Part shown: in pieces, positions 33,307 through 40,701 of the stretch
Numbering within the stretch: position 1 is the first letter of the stretch
Layout: every line of letters begins with the position of its first letter
Source of the DNA: Geobacter sp.
Lineage (GTDB): Bacteria > Desulfobacterota > Desulfuromonadia > Geobacterales > DSM-12255
Reading direction: 5' to 3'
Length of the DNA stretch: 64,000 bases
NCBI GenBank assembly: GCA_009684525.1
Contig: WKKR01000005.1
Coordinates: 186,001 to 250,000 of the forward strand
Notes under the pieces: model-generated
Told to the model about the DNA's origin: nothing
Seen by the model: only the letters and a program-made list of their open reading frames with translations
The model's database searches: none
Translations under genes and position numbers: made by a program

Positions 33307-33492
33307 GGCAATTCCTTTCCCGAATCAGACTTGTTTGGTATCAGTATACCACCCGCGTCGCACCACGCAGAAAAACTCTCATGCGGGCTCGCACGGAGTC
33401 AGGGGAAAACACTCGAGGAGATTTTTTCAGAAACGAGAGAAGGTTTTACAATCGCTGCGGAAATCTGCAAGGCCAGATCAATACCCGCGATG

Positions 33493-33840
33493 CTAGAAGG
33501 AGACGCCGAGTTTGATGCCAATACCGCTAACTGCAGGGGATTCAGGTTGGGCCAGTGCAACGCGCTCACGAGGCTGGGGCATGAGGTCATCCGGGTTATA
33601 GGTAACTGTCAGGGACATCCGGTTATAGGTGAGGGTCACGTCTCCGTTATCGTCCAGACCGATCCCCATGGATTTCTTTGCAATCTTCTTTGCGACAATC
33701 GAGTTGAGGTTTCCCAGTTCAGTCGTTCGAACCAGATCGATACTCCCCGCACAGACTGCCTGAGGGATTAAAACGGCAGCGACAACGATGAATGACCGCC
33801 TGAAAAGAGAACCTGTCGACACTCGTTGCGCACATTTCAT
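33493..33840 (-). CDS. Small secreted protein under GEMM riboswitch control
   Basis: A 115-residue exported protein: signal peptide ending near VCAG (about 31), then a short mature domain with VRTTELGNLNSIVAKKIAKKS, GIGLDDNGDVTLTYN and a C-terminal IGIKLGVSF that ends in phenylalanine, as outer-membrane strands often do. No family was recognised. ATG 33840 follows GAGGGGG. The riboswitch 50 bases upstream links it to cyclic dinucleotide signalling. Confidence 0.68.
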   Translation of the reverse strand: MKCAQRVSTGSLFRRSFIVVAAVLIPQAVCAGSIDLVRTTELGNLNSIVAKKIAKKSMGIGLDDNGDVTLTYNRMSLTVTYNPDDLMPQPRERVALAQPESPAVSGIGIKLGVSF

Positions 33841-33890
33841 CTTTTCCCCCTCTTGCCGGACGTCCTATGGTCCGGATGTGCCTACGCCGG

Positions 33891-34006
33891 AAAAACAAAA
33901 AACCGGGTCGCCAATATCGTTGAGATATTTCGGCGACCCGGCTGTCTCAGTAAGACCCTTGGGCTTTCCGTCCCACCCTCACGGATGGTTTAGTATTGTC
34001 GATATG
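33891..34006 (-). ncRNA. GEMM-I cyclic dinucleotide riboswitch with terminator
   Basis: On the minus strand: CGACAATACTAAACC, a stem capped by GNRA loop GTGA, GGGACGGAAAGCC, GAGACAGCCGGGTCGCCG. The CCGGGTCGCC strand can re-pair with GGCGACCCGG, followed by six T residues, giving an intrinsic terminator; ligand should favour read-through. It closely parallels the element at 21228-21340. It controls the small secreted protein at 33493-33840. Confidence 0.88.
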
Positions 34007-34381
34007 CTCGAACTATTCAGTTGTAAGTCGATACTACCGATCTATAAGGAAAAATGAGGTGATCTTTATCACCACAATCAGCAAAGTAAATACATGCTTC
34101 CCCATCCCCTTGAAGACATGCTTCAGATCACTGGGTTCGGTTGCCGGCAGACGGCAGTTCATCTCCGCAGGACATTCGCGGTGTCTTCCCCATTTTGCCT
34201 CGCGGCAAAGTTTGCCAAAAATAAACACCTGAACACAATGGCTAATCTTACACTTTCCCCATCTATAAAATCAAGTACATTCTCACTCCACTCCCTCGAC
34301 CCGGGATATGAAAAGAAACCACACCCCAGTCCTTCACCTGAGGATTTCCAGGCACTGCCACTTCCTGAATATGCCTCTCAC
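34007..34381. other. Gene-free stretch: riboswitch promoter region
   Basis: Holds the putative promoter and palindrome for the riboswitch unit (34031-34073). Open frames here on both strands lack ribosome sites or family features. Nothing else was seen. Confidence 0.55.
34058..34073. promoter_or_regulatory. CRP/FNR-type palindrome ahead of the GEMM transcript
   Basis: GGTGAT-CTTT-ATCACC is a perfect 6-bp inverted repeat. With a -10 element TAGTAT at 34036-34031 (minus strand) the start would be near 34024, placing the palindrome centre at -41.5, the class II activator position. Confidence 0.45.
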
Positions 34382-34582
34382 TCAGTGACTCGTGACTTCA
34401 GTGCACTCCTCTTTGCTCCAGGAGTCCAGTCCACCGTTTTCCAGCTTTACCTGTACCGTCTCGCCGGCAGACGTACACCCGAATGAATACCCGATCTCAC
34501 CGGTTCTCAGGTTTTTGAGCGGTACCCGTTCCTCACGTTGTTCAGTCCGGTAACAGACCGTATTGTATTGCGATTCCCTCAT
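34382..34582 (-). CDS. Small conserved protein, function unknown
   Basis: A 66-residue protein, VCYRTEQREERVPLKNLRTG then GYSFGCTSAGETVQVKL and a C-terminal WSKEECTEV. Three cysteines are spaced through it, which could hold a metal or disulfide. GGGGAGG lies nine bases before the ATG at 34582, good evidence of translation. No family was recognised. Confidence 0.55.
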   Translation of the reverse strand: MRESQYNTVCYRTEQREERVPLKNLRTGEIGYSFGCTSAGETVQVKLENGGLDSWSKEECTEVTSH

Positions 34583-34809
34583 GACTGTTCGCCTCCCCTC
34601 TTTCTGCTTCCATATAAACTATAACAGGAACGGGTTATTTTGAAAACAGTTTTCATTTTCACGCCTTTCAGGCGCATGGAAGCGGCTCCGTGGCGTCTGT
34701 GAACCTTCTCAAAAAGCGGGTGAGGATATCAAGATTTGCATTTGCCGCAGATAACCGATACCCTTTGCAGCATCACCCTTTGCCACAAGCCTGTCAGGAG
34801 AGTTCGATC

Positions 34810-35553
34810 ATGAATAACAAATCAGTTCGAATCATCGTAGGTACCATATCGGTCGCGGTCTCCCTGTTCCTAGCATGGCGGATCGGTCTCTGGCTGGAGC
34901 CTGCCCCGGCGCAGCAGGGTCCGAAATCCGTGGTGGCCACTGGGAACATGGCGAAAAGACCGCCATTTGCCAGCGGCAAGGTCAGTGAGCAGCTAGCCTA
35001 TGAACTTCACCGTGTCAAACAATCCGAAGATGGAAAGATATTTGAAGGAGTCGGGCTGGTCAGGTTCGATATTCGCCAGGAGGAGTTGAAGCCGGTTGTC
35101 CAGTCGATGCTCAAGGAGTTGCAAAAAAAGATTCCGCATCTGCAGCGGATACATCTCTTCATTCGGCCCTCCCTTGACTGCCCGGCTTGCACCATTGCCG
35201 AGGTTTCCTCGCAGCAAGGGAATACCGTGCTCAAATTCGGCATCCCCTCCCTGGCGCAGATATATGCCAACAACGCCCAGATCGGCAATCTGTCTCCTTC
35301 CGGAGAGAAGATCGACCGGCCTCGTCTCTCCCTTCCCGATCGTGAGAGCTTTTCCGGGGGTCTTGCCGTTGTGATGGCCATGGACGCTGCACGGAAGAAA
35401 TCCCCTGCCCTGACCGACGATCAGCTCCTTGAGCAGGCCGCCACTGCCACCGGCGTCTCGTATGTCGTTGCCAAGAAATATCTCGATTTCATGCGCTCCT
35501 ATTTCACGGGCGACACATTCGGCAGTGAAACCTTCCCGTTCGACCAGCGCTGA
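34810..35553 (+). CDS. Membrane-anchored periplasmic protein, function unknown
   Basis: A 247-residue protein with one N-terminal membrane anchor (about 8-25) and a soluble domain outside. A D-C-P-A-C-T motif at about 122-127 resembles a redox or metal-binding CxxC. FSGGLAVVMAMDAARKKSPALT and GVSYVVAKKYLDFMRSYF occur later. No family was recognised. ATG 34810 has AGGAG upstream; an open frame 40 codons longer has no ribosome site. The next gene begins 43 bp downstream. Confidence 0.62.
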   Translation: MNNKSVRIIVGTISVAVSLFLAWRIGLWLEPAPAQQGPKSVVATGNMAKRPPFASGKVSEQLAYELHRVKQSEDGKIFEGVGLVRFDIRQEELKPVVQSMLKELQKKIPHLQRIHLFIRPSLDCPACTIAEVSSQQGNTVLKFGIPSLAQIYANNAQIGNLSPSGEKIDRPRLSLPDRESFSGGLAVVMAMDAARKKSPALTDDQLLEQAATATGVSYVVAKKYLDFMRSYFTGDTFGSETFPFDQR

Positions 35554-35596
35554 CGCCCATCTGCGGAATACTCGGCTGAAAGGATCCGGGAAGCAC

Positions 35597-36055
35597 ATGT
35601 CACATCCGCGGGAAGGTCATGACACCAAGAAGCTGCCACCGGCACCGCAGAGCCGGCATGTGCGCCATCCCGTCTTACGCTGGGCACTGCTGATCATCGG
35701 CCTGGCAGCAACCATCTTCGGCATCATCGGCATCTTTCTCCCGCTCGTACCGACCGTCCCGCTGCTGCTCCTGGCAGCGGCCTGCTTTGCCCGCAGTTCG
35801 GAGCGTTTCCATACCTGGCTCATCGAGCACAGGCATTTCGGACCGCTGATTCGCGATTACCTGAAAGGTTCCGGCATACCCAGGCGGGCAAAGGTGTCGG
35901 CCATAACCCTTGTCTGGCTGACCATCCCCCCATCGGCCCTGTTCATCGTACCCGTGCTCTGGGTAAAGATCCTGCTCTTTGCAGTTGCCGCCGGGATATC
36001 CCTCTACCTGCTCCGCCTGCCGACACGCACGGACTCCCATAACAGCAATCCCTGA
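35597..36055 (+). CDS. YbaN family (DUF454) inner-membrane protein
   Basis: A 152-residue protein. The DUF454 signature is evident: LIIGLAATIFGIIGIFLPLV then PTVPLLLLAAACFARSSERFHTWLIEHRHFGPLIRDY. Two membrane helices open the domain and two more follow at about 105-138. The N-terminal 25 residues are hydrophilic. Function in the family is unknown. It follows the preceding gene closely on the same strand. Confidence 0.87.
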   Translation: MSHPREGHDTKKLPPAPQSRHVRHPVLRWALLIIGLAATIFGIIGIFLPLVPTVPLLLLAAACFARSSERFHTWLIEHRHFGPLIRDYLKGSGIPRRAKVSAITLVWLTIPPSALFIVPVLWVKILLFAVAAGISLYLLRLPTRTDSHNSNP

Positions 36056-36133
36056 AACCGGCAGGTCATGCATCCCATCCGACGCCCGGCCGATCCCTGT
36101 CGGGAATCGTTTCTCTCACCCCAATGGGACCGG

Positions 36134-36200
36134 CCCGTTGACAATGACATCCCTCCCACTAAACTTGTCAGTGAAACCCGTTGACAAACGACATCCGACA
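36134..36200 (+). promoter_or_regulatory. Duplicated promoter/operator motif before the ferritin-like gene
   Basis: CCCGTTGACAATGACATCC (from 36134) and CCCGTTGACAAACGACATCC (from 36177) are direct repeats 43 bp apart. Each contains a perfect -35 hexamer TTGACA. They may be tandem promoters or repeated binding sites. Confidence 0.45.
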
Positions 36201-36216
36201 TCAGGAGGGAGATATC

Positions 36217-36720
36217 ATGGGATCAAAGGCGCGTGAAATTATCGGCATGGATGTAGATGAACTTCTGAACCTGCTGCGGCGGGCCTACGCCGATGAGTGG
36301 CTGGCCTACTACCAGTACTGGCTCGGCGCCAAGCTGGTCAAAGGCCCGATGAAAGACGCCGTCGGCGCGGAACTGCTCCAGCATGCAACGGAAGAGCTCA
36401 TGCACGCCGACATGGTGGCCATGCGGATCATCCAGCTCGGAGGAACTCCGGTAACCAAGCCGGAGGACTGGTACAAACTGACCAACTGCGGCTACGAGGC
36501 ACCTGACGACCCCTTCGTGAAGACGCTGCTGATGCAGAATATCAAGGGAGAGCAGTGTGCCATCGGCGTCTACAAGAAACTCATGGACATCACCAGGGAG
36601 AAGGACCCGGTAACCTACAACATGGTCCTGCAGATCCTCCAGCAGGAGGTTGAGCATGAAGAGGACCTCCAGGCGCTTTTGGAAGATTTCGAGCTGATGA
36701 TGCAGGCGGTGCGGGGCTAA
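36217..36720 (+). CDS. Ferritin-like domain protein (bacterioferritin/Dps type)
   Basis: A 167-residue four-helix di-iron protein. Helix A has DEWLAYYQYWLGA, helix B ELLQHATEELMHADMVAMRI (E-x6-H-type ligands), helix C LLMQNIKGEQCAIGVYKKLM and helix D QILQQEVEHEEDLQALLED, giving the E...E-x-x-H pairs of a di-iron centre. Probably iron storage or peroxide protection. AGGAGGGAGATATC precedes the ATG. Two direct repeats stand in the upstream region. Confidence 0.88.
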   Translation: MGSKAREIIGMDVDELLNLLRRAYADEWLAYYQYWLGAKLVKGPMKDAVGAELLQHATEELMHADMVAMRIIQLGGTPVTKPEDWYKLTNCGYEAPDDPFVKTLLMQNIKGEQCAIGVYKKLMDITREKDPVTYNMVLQILQQEVEHEEDLQALLEDFELMMQAVRG

Positions 36721-36774
36721 GGGGGCCGCTAGCCTGTCTGCATGACCCCTCCCCGCCGTTTTCCTGCCTGAAAC

Positions 36775-36806
36775 GAAAAAAGCCTGCATTGATGCAGGCT
36801 TTTTTC
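36775..36806. terminator. Bidirectional intrinsic terminator
   Basis: GAAAAAAGCCTGCAT pairs perfectly with ATGCAGGCTTTTTTC around loop TG, giving T runs on both strands. It separates the ferritin-like gene (plus) from the DEAD-box helicase gene (minus). Confidence 0.92.
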
Positions 36807-36845
36807 GTATTCTCACCATGAAGTTACGCAGAAATTCTCGTGCGA

Positions 36846-38192
36846 TTATCCCTGGCGGTTGCTTTTGTTCTGCCGGTAGACCACCACCGGGTCGCGGTCC
36901 TGACGCTTGGGTGCGCCCCACGGCCGCTTGGCCGCATGTGCGGAACCGTTGCCTGCCGCACCGGCGGCACTCCGTTGCCCTCTCCCCTGGTTTGCACCAG
37001 TGCCGCGTCGCTGTCCACCGCCCCCCCCTTTGCCGGCAGCAAGCCTGCGCAAGGGATGCAACGGCTCAAGGCCGGGAATGACATGCAGCGGCAGCTGGGC
37101 ACCGGTATAGCGTTCGATCCTGTCCAGGTAGCTGATCTCGCTGTGGGACACGAACGATATCGCAATCCCCGAAGCCCCGGCACGACCGGTCCGGCCGATC
37201 CGGTGGACGTAATCCTCGGCATATTTGGGCAGATCGTAATTGATGACATGGCTGATGCCGGTAACGTCCAGGCCACGGGCAGCCACGTCGGTGGCAACCA
37301 GGAAGCGGAGCTGACCCCGGTGCATGTTGCTGATGGTGCGGTTGCGGGCACCCTGGGGCATGTCGCCGTGCAAAGCTGCCGCCTTGTGACCCTGGGCGGA
37401 CAGTTCCTTGGCAAGCGAATCGGCATCCCGCTTGGTGGCGGAGAAGATGATCGCCTTCGACACTTCCGTGTCGGCCAGGAGATGCTGCAACAGGCGGTTC
37501 TTGTGGGGAAGGCTGTCGGCAACCAGGAGCCGCTGTTCGATATTGGCATGGGTAACCTGGCTGGGGGTTATCTGCACGACTTCAGGCTCTTTCAGCAGGC
37601 CACCGGCCAGCTTCTTGATCCGGTGGTCCATGGTGGCGGAAAAGAGCAGGGTCTGACGACTGGCCGGCGTTGCCGCGGCGATCTTCTCCACATCCTCGAC
37701 AAATCCCATATCGAGCATCCGGTCGGCCTCATCCAGCACCAGCATCTCCAGGCGGGACAGGTCAAGCCGCCCCCGCTCCAGATGGTCGATGAGACGACCG
37801 GGAGTGGCGACGATCAGGTCAACCGGGACCGAAAGGAGGCGCAGCTGCTCGCGATAGGGCATGCCGCCGAGAATGGCGCCGCTTCTGACCCGCATGAACT
37901 TCCCATAGGTACGCACCGCATCGGTGACCTGGTTGGCCAGCTCGCGGGTCGGGGTCAGCACCAGTACGCGCGGTCCCCTCCCGGTGGCGGTTGCGGGCTG
38001 GGATATCCTCTGCAGCGACGGCAACACAAAGGCCGCTGTCTTGCCGGTGCCGGTCTGGGCAGAGGCGATCAGGTCGCGGCCGGCCAGAGCCTTGGGAATT
38101 GCCTCGGCCTGGATCTGGGTCGGCTCGGTATAGCCGCAGTTTTCGATAGCCTTGAGGATGACGGGGGAGAGATTCAGTTCAGCAAAAGACAT
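36846..38192 (-). CDS. DEAD-box RNA helicase (RhlE-like)
   Basis: A 448-residue helicase. Q motif (YTEPTQIQ), motif I AQTGTGKT, Ia PTRELA, II DEAD, III SAT, and VI HRIGRTGRAG are all present in order within residues about 20-350. The C-terminal tail from about 380 is basic and Gly/Gln/Arg-rich, typical of RNA-binding extensions of RhlE proteins. Likely acts in ribosome assembly or RNA turnover, often cold-induced. ATG 38192 follows GAAGGA. A second helicase of the same type lies at 48395-49732. Confidence 0.93.
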   Translation of the reverse strand: MSFAELNLSPVILKAIENCGYTEPTQIQAEAIPKALAGRDLIASAQTGTGKTAAFVLPSLQRISQPATATGRGPRVLVLTPTRELANQVTDAVRTYGKFMRVRSGAILGGMPYREQLRLLSVPVDLIVATPGRLIDHLERGRLDLSRLEMLVLDEADRMLDMGFVEDVEKIAAATPASRQTLLFSATMDHRIKKLAGGLLKEPEVVQITPSQVTHANIEQRLLVADSLPHKNRLLQHLLADTEVSKAIIFSATKRDADSLAKELSAQGHKAAALHGDMPQGARNRTISNMHRGQLRFLVATDVAARGLDVTGISHVINYDLPKYAEDYVHRIGRTGRAGASGIAISFVSHSEISYLDRIERYTGAQLPLHVIPGLEPLHPLRRLAAGKGGGGGQRRGTGANQGRGQRSAAGAAGNGSAHAAKRPWGAPKRQDRDPVVVYRQNKSNRQG

Positions 38193-38563
38193 GTATATTC
38201 CTTCTTTCTGTAATGGCCCGACAGGCAGCCGGGCAGAAGTATGCATCACCGGACAACGGCGGACGAAGACGGTATGCAACAGGACTTCATCCGGATCTGC
38301 GGAAAGGCGCCTACCGGGTGAGGAAATGTTGTGCGTGATGACTTGGATTGAGCGATGGCGGATCGAGAAAGGCGGCCTACGGAAAACGCTGAGGACTGCT
38401 GCGAAGAACTGCAACCAGCTTGAAAAGGACGACATACTGCCCGCCAGGGCAACGCGTAATATCTACTTATAGCAGCAATATGATGGACAAGCAATCTTTT
38501 TCATTAATTATTTTATGAAACTTCTGAAGAGAGTGCCCCGGCAGCTCGAAGCGGCGCGGCAGG
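38193..38563. other. Long upstream region of the helicase gene, no gene seen
   Basis: No coding sequence was recognised. Related purine-rich segments GGAAAGGCGCCTAC and GAAAGGCGGCCTAC occur near 38300 and 38370, and a GCCCG/CGGGC hairpin lies at about 38215-38240 before the helicase start. A long leader would fit cold regulation, but this is conjecture. Confidence 0.4.
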
Positions 38564-39409
38564 TCACGAGCCCATCGTGCCACCAAACCTGATCAGGAGG
38601 GCACTTACGGTGGCCCAGCCCAATATGGCCACGGTAACCGCGGCACAGGCCAATGCCAGGACCCGGTGGAAAAGGGTCTCCCGGCCGCGCTCCTCATACC
38701 CCAGCAGCATCCCCAGGAGAATTCCGCTGATGATCCCGCCACCGTGCCCCCAGTTGTTGATCCCCGGCAGCATCAGGCCGAAAAGGACCAGACCGATCAC
38801 CCAGCCGCTCACCTCGCGAAAGACCGCCGCGCCATAGGTCCCGCCCCGGCTCTTACCGTAATAGAGCAGGGCACCGATGAGCCCGCAGATTGCGGCCGAA
38901 GCGCCGATGGTGAAAGGAACCCCGGCCAGGAAGGAGACTACGAACCCCCCCACCCCTCCCAGGGTGTAGATGATGAACATCCGGCTCGGCCCGAATTCCT
39001 GGTTGACCCAGGGGGCAATCTGGCGGATGGCCATCAGGTTGAAGATGAGATGGAGAATCCCGCCATGGAGATAGGTGGCCGATACCAGGGTCCAGATCCT
39101 GCCGAGCCGCGCAATGGGGATCGTCCCGGTGCTCCCCAGGACCAGCATGCTGGTCTGGTCCGGGGCAAGGAAACTGAAGGGATTGAGAGACGAACCGCGC
39201 CGGACGCTCAGGAGCAGGGAAAGGATGTAAAAGGCTATGGTGACCGTTATGATGGCCTTGACCAGCCAATCGCCATCGAGACCCCCCTGGGCCCAGGCGC
39301 TGGCGCTCCATCTCCCCTTGGAGCGGTCAAAGCCGCACCAGGAACAGGTTGTTTCGGAACTGCCGATCAGGCGCCGGCAACGGGGGCAGAGCATGGCCCT
39401 CTGCGTCAT
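38564..39409 (-). CDS. Rhomboid family intramembrane serine protease with zinc ribbon
   Basis: A 281-residue membrane protease. N-terminal zinc ribbon CPRCRRLIG...CSWCG; the rhomboid core follows with HGGILHLIFNLMAIRQIAP (the H-x-x-H-x-x-x-N helix), the catalytic serine in TIGASAAICG and the catalytic histidine in NNWGHGGG. Rhomboids cut transmembrane segments within the membrane; substrate unknown. The GxSG box reads GASA, a tolerated variant. ATG 39409 lies eight bases after GGAG; a GTG three codons upstream is less likely. Confidence 0.9.
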   Translation of the reverse strand: MTQRAMLCPRCRRLIGSSETTCSWCGFDRSKGRWSASAWAQGGLDGDWLVKAIITVTIAFYILSLLLSVRRGSSLNPFSFLAPDQTSMLVLGSTGTIPIARLGRIWTLVSATYLHGGILHLIFNLMAIRQIAPWVNQEFGPSRMFIIYTLGGVGGFVVSFLAGVPFTIGASAAICGLIGALLYYGKSRGGTYGAAVFREVSGWVIGLVLFGLMLPGINNWGHGGGIISGILLGMLLGYEERGRETLFHRVLALACAAVTVAILGWATVSALLIRFGGTMGS

Positions 39410-39546
39410 GGTTATCACTCCATTGGTCTGGATTTCGCCCCACTATAGCATGGGCATGCGGGAAAGCCAATGTCCGGACAAGCCGCCGGGCAGAGAATCG
39501 CGCAAACGGCATGGCCATGTGCCCGAATGCCCGGGGATTCCCCCGG

Positions 39547-40638
39547 TTACCCTTTCAGGTTGTGCCAGAGGTTGACCATGAAATCCTGGACATTGGTCAG
39601 GATGGCCACGGATTGGGCAGAGCCGCGGTTCGCCAGTTTATCGGCGCTGAACTCCGACATGTCGACGATATAGAAGAAGACCGGACGGACCGTGCCGTCT
39701 GCCAGGACATGATAGCTGGGAAGCATGTTGCCGAAGGCGATGGCATGGAGCTGGGTAGCCAGGGCAATGACCGTGGTCGCCCGCCGCGCGTGAACCCGCA
39801 TGGCATCCTGTGCCCGGCAGGAATCGGCGATCACCTCGGGCAGCGGGCCGTCGTCCCGGATGGAACCTGCCAGCACCAGCGGTATCTCCTTGCGCCGGCA
39901 GGCATGGACGATGCCGTTGTCGACCCCTTTATCGGCGATCATGGCGGCCATGGACCCGCACCGGCGCACCTCGTTGATGACATCCAGGTGATGATAGTGC
40001 CCCTGGGGCCGCAGAGCCTGGGAGTAGATGTCCTGTCCCAGCCCGGTCCCGAACAGCGCTGCTTCCAGGTCGTGGGTGGCAAGGGCGTTCCCCGCCAGGA
40101 GGGCATGGCAGTAACCCTGCTCTATCAGCCCCTGCATGGCCTCCCGACTGTCCCGGTCAAAGGCAACCGCCGGCCCCAGCACCCAGACGATGGAGCCATG
40201 TTCGCGGTCATGACGCAGGACCTCGTACAGCTCCTCGTAGGAACGGGAAAAAGGGGATTCCCTGGTTCCCCTGGTACGGAAGGCAAACTTGTCCGCCTCT
40301 TGTGCCGGGGAGACGGTGAAGCCCGAGGTATGGACCAGTATCCCCTCCTCGCCATCCTCTGTGCGGCCGACCACCACCGGATCGCCCCGCAGCAGCCGGC
40401 GGGGCTCGACCACGTCAAGGTCATCGCCGCGCAACACCAGCACGCCGTCCATCCGGCTTTCGCGGGCGAGGAGCCACCTGCCGTTGCCGAGACGGACATA
40501 TTCCGGATGGTTTGACGTGGCATGGAAGCCCTTGGGGGCCACGCCGTCGGCAGGGGCCGGCTCGACCCGCGCAGCCGGGGCCGCCACCAGGTCGGGTCGG
40601 TCGAAATCAGGCGGTGAATAGGAAGGGATAACTGCCAT
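39547..40638 (-). CDS. LOR/SDH-domain (TIGR00300-type) protein, probable ornithine cyclodeaminase
   Basis: A 363-residue protein similar to the archaeal/cyanobacterial LOR/SDH C-terminal domain, where members convert ornithine to proline and ammonia using NAD. Visible motifs include ALLAGNALATHDLEAALFGT, a Rossmann-like GNALA loop, HHLDVINEVRRCGS and PLVLAGSIRDDGPLPEV. No arginine dihydrolase domain is fused here. Function by family is moderately sure. GAGGAG lies before the ATG at 40638. Related carbamate/arginine genes (carbamate kinase at 45676) are 5 kb away. Confidence 0.72.
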   Translation of the reverse strand: MAVIPSYSPPDFDRPDLVAAPAARVEPAPADGVAPKGFHATSNHPEYVRLGNGRWLLARESRMDGVLVLRGDDLDVVEPRRLLRGDPVVVGRTEDGEEGILVHTSGFTVSPAQEADKFAFRTRGTRESPFSRSYEELYEVLRHDREHGSIVWVLGPAVAFDRDSREAMQGLIEQGYCHALLAGNALATHDLEAALFGTGLGQDIYSQALRPQGHYHHLDVINEVRRCGSMAAMIADKGVDNGIVHACRRKEIPLVLAGSIRDDGPLPEVIADSCRAQDAMRVHARRATTVIALATQLHAIAFGNMLPSYHVLADGTVRPVFFYIVDMSEFSADKLANRGSAQSVAILTNVQDFMVNLWHNLKG

Positions 40639-40701
40639 GCCGTCTCCTCGTCGATGCAGGTGCTACGCCGTTCCCGGTGACCGCAGGGTTCATGCAGAAG
40701 G

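Noticed and set aside
34034-34228. Open frame of 64 codons (minus strand)
   Set aside because: Overlaps the palindrome and promoter of the riboswitch transcript; no translation signal.
34094-34486. Open frame of 130 codons (plus strand)
   Set aside because: No ribosome site; runs over the riboswitch promoter region and antisense to a better supported small gene at 34382-34582.
36834-38213. Long antisense open frames over the helicase, fumarase, hcp and other GC-rich genes
   Set aside because: Shadow frames caused by high GC at third positions; no domains or ribosome sites.
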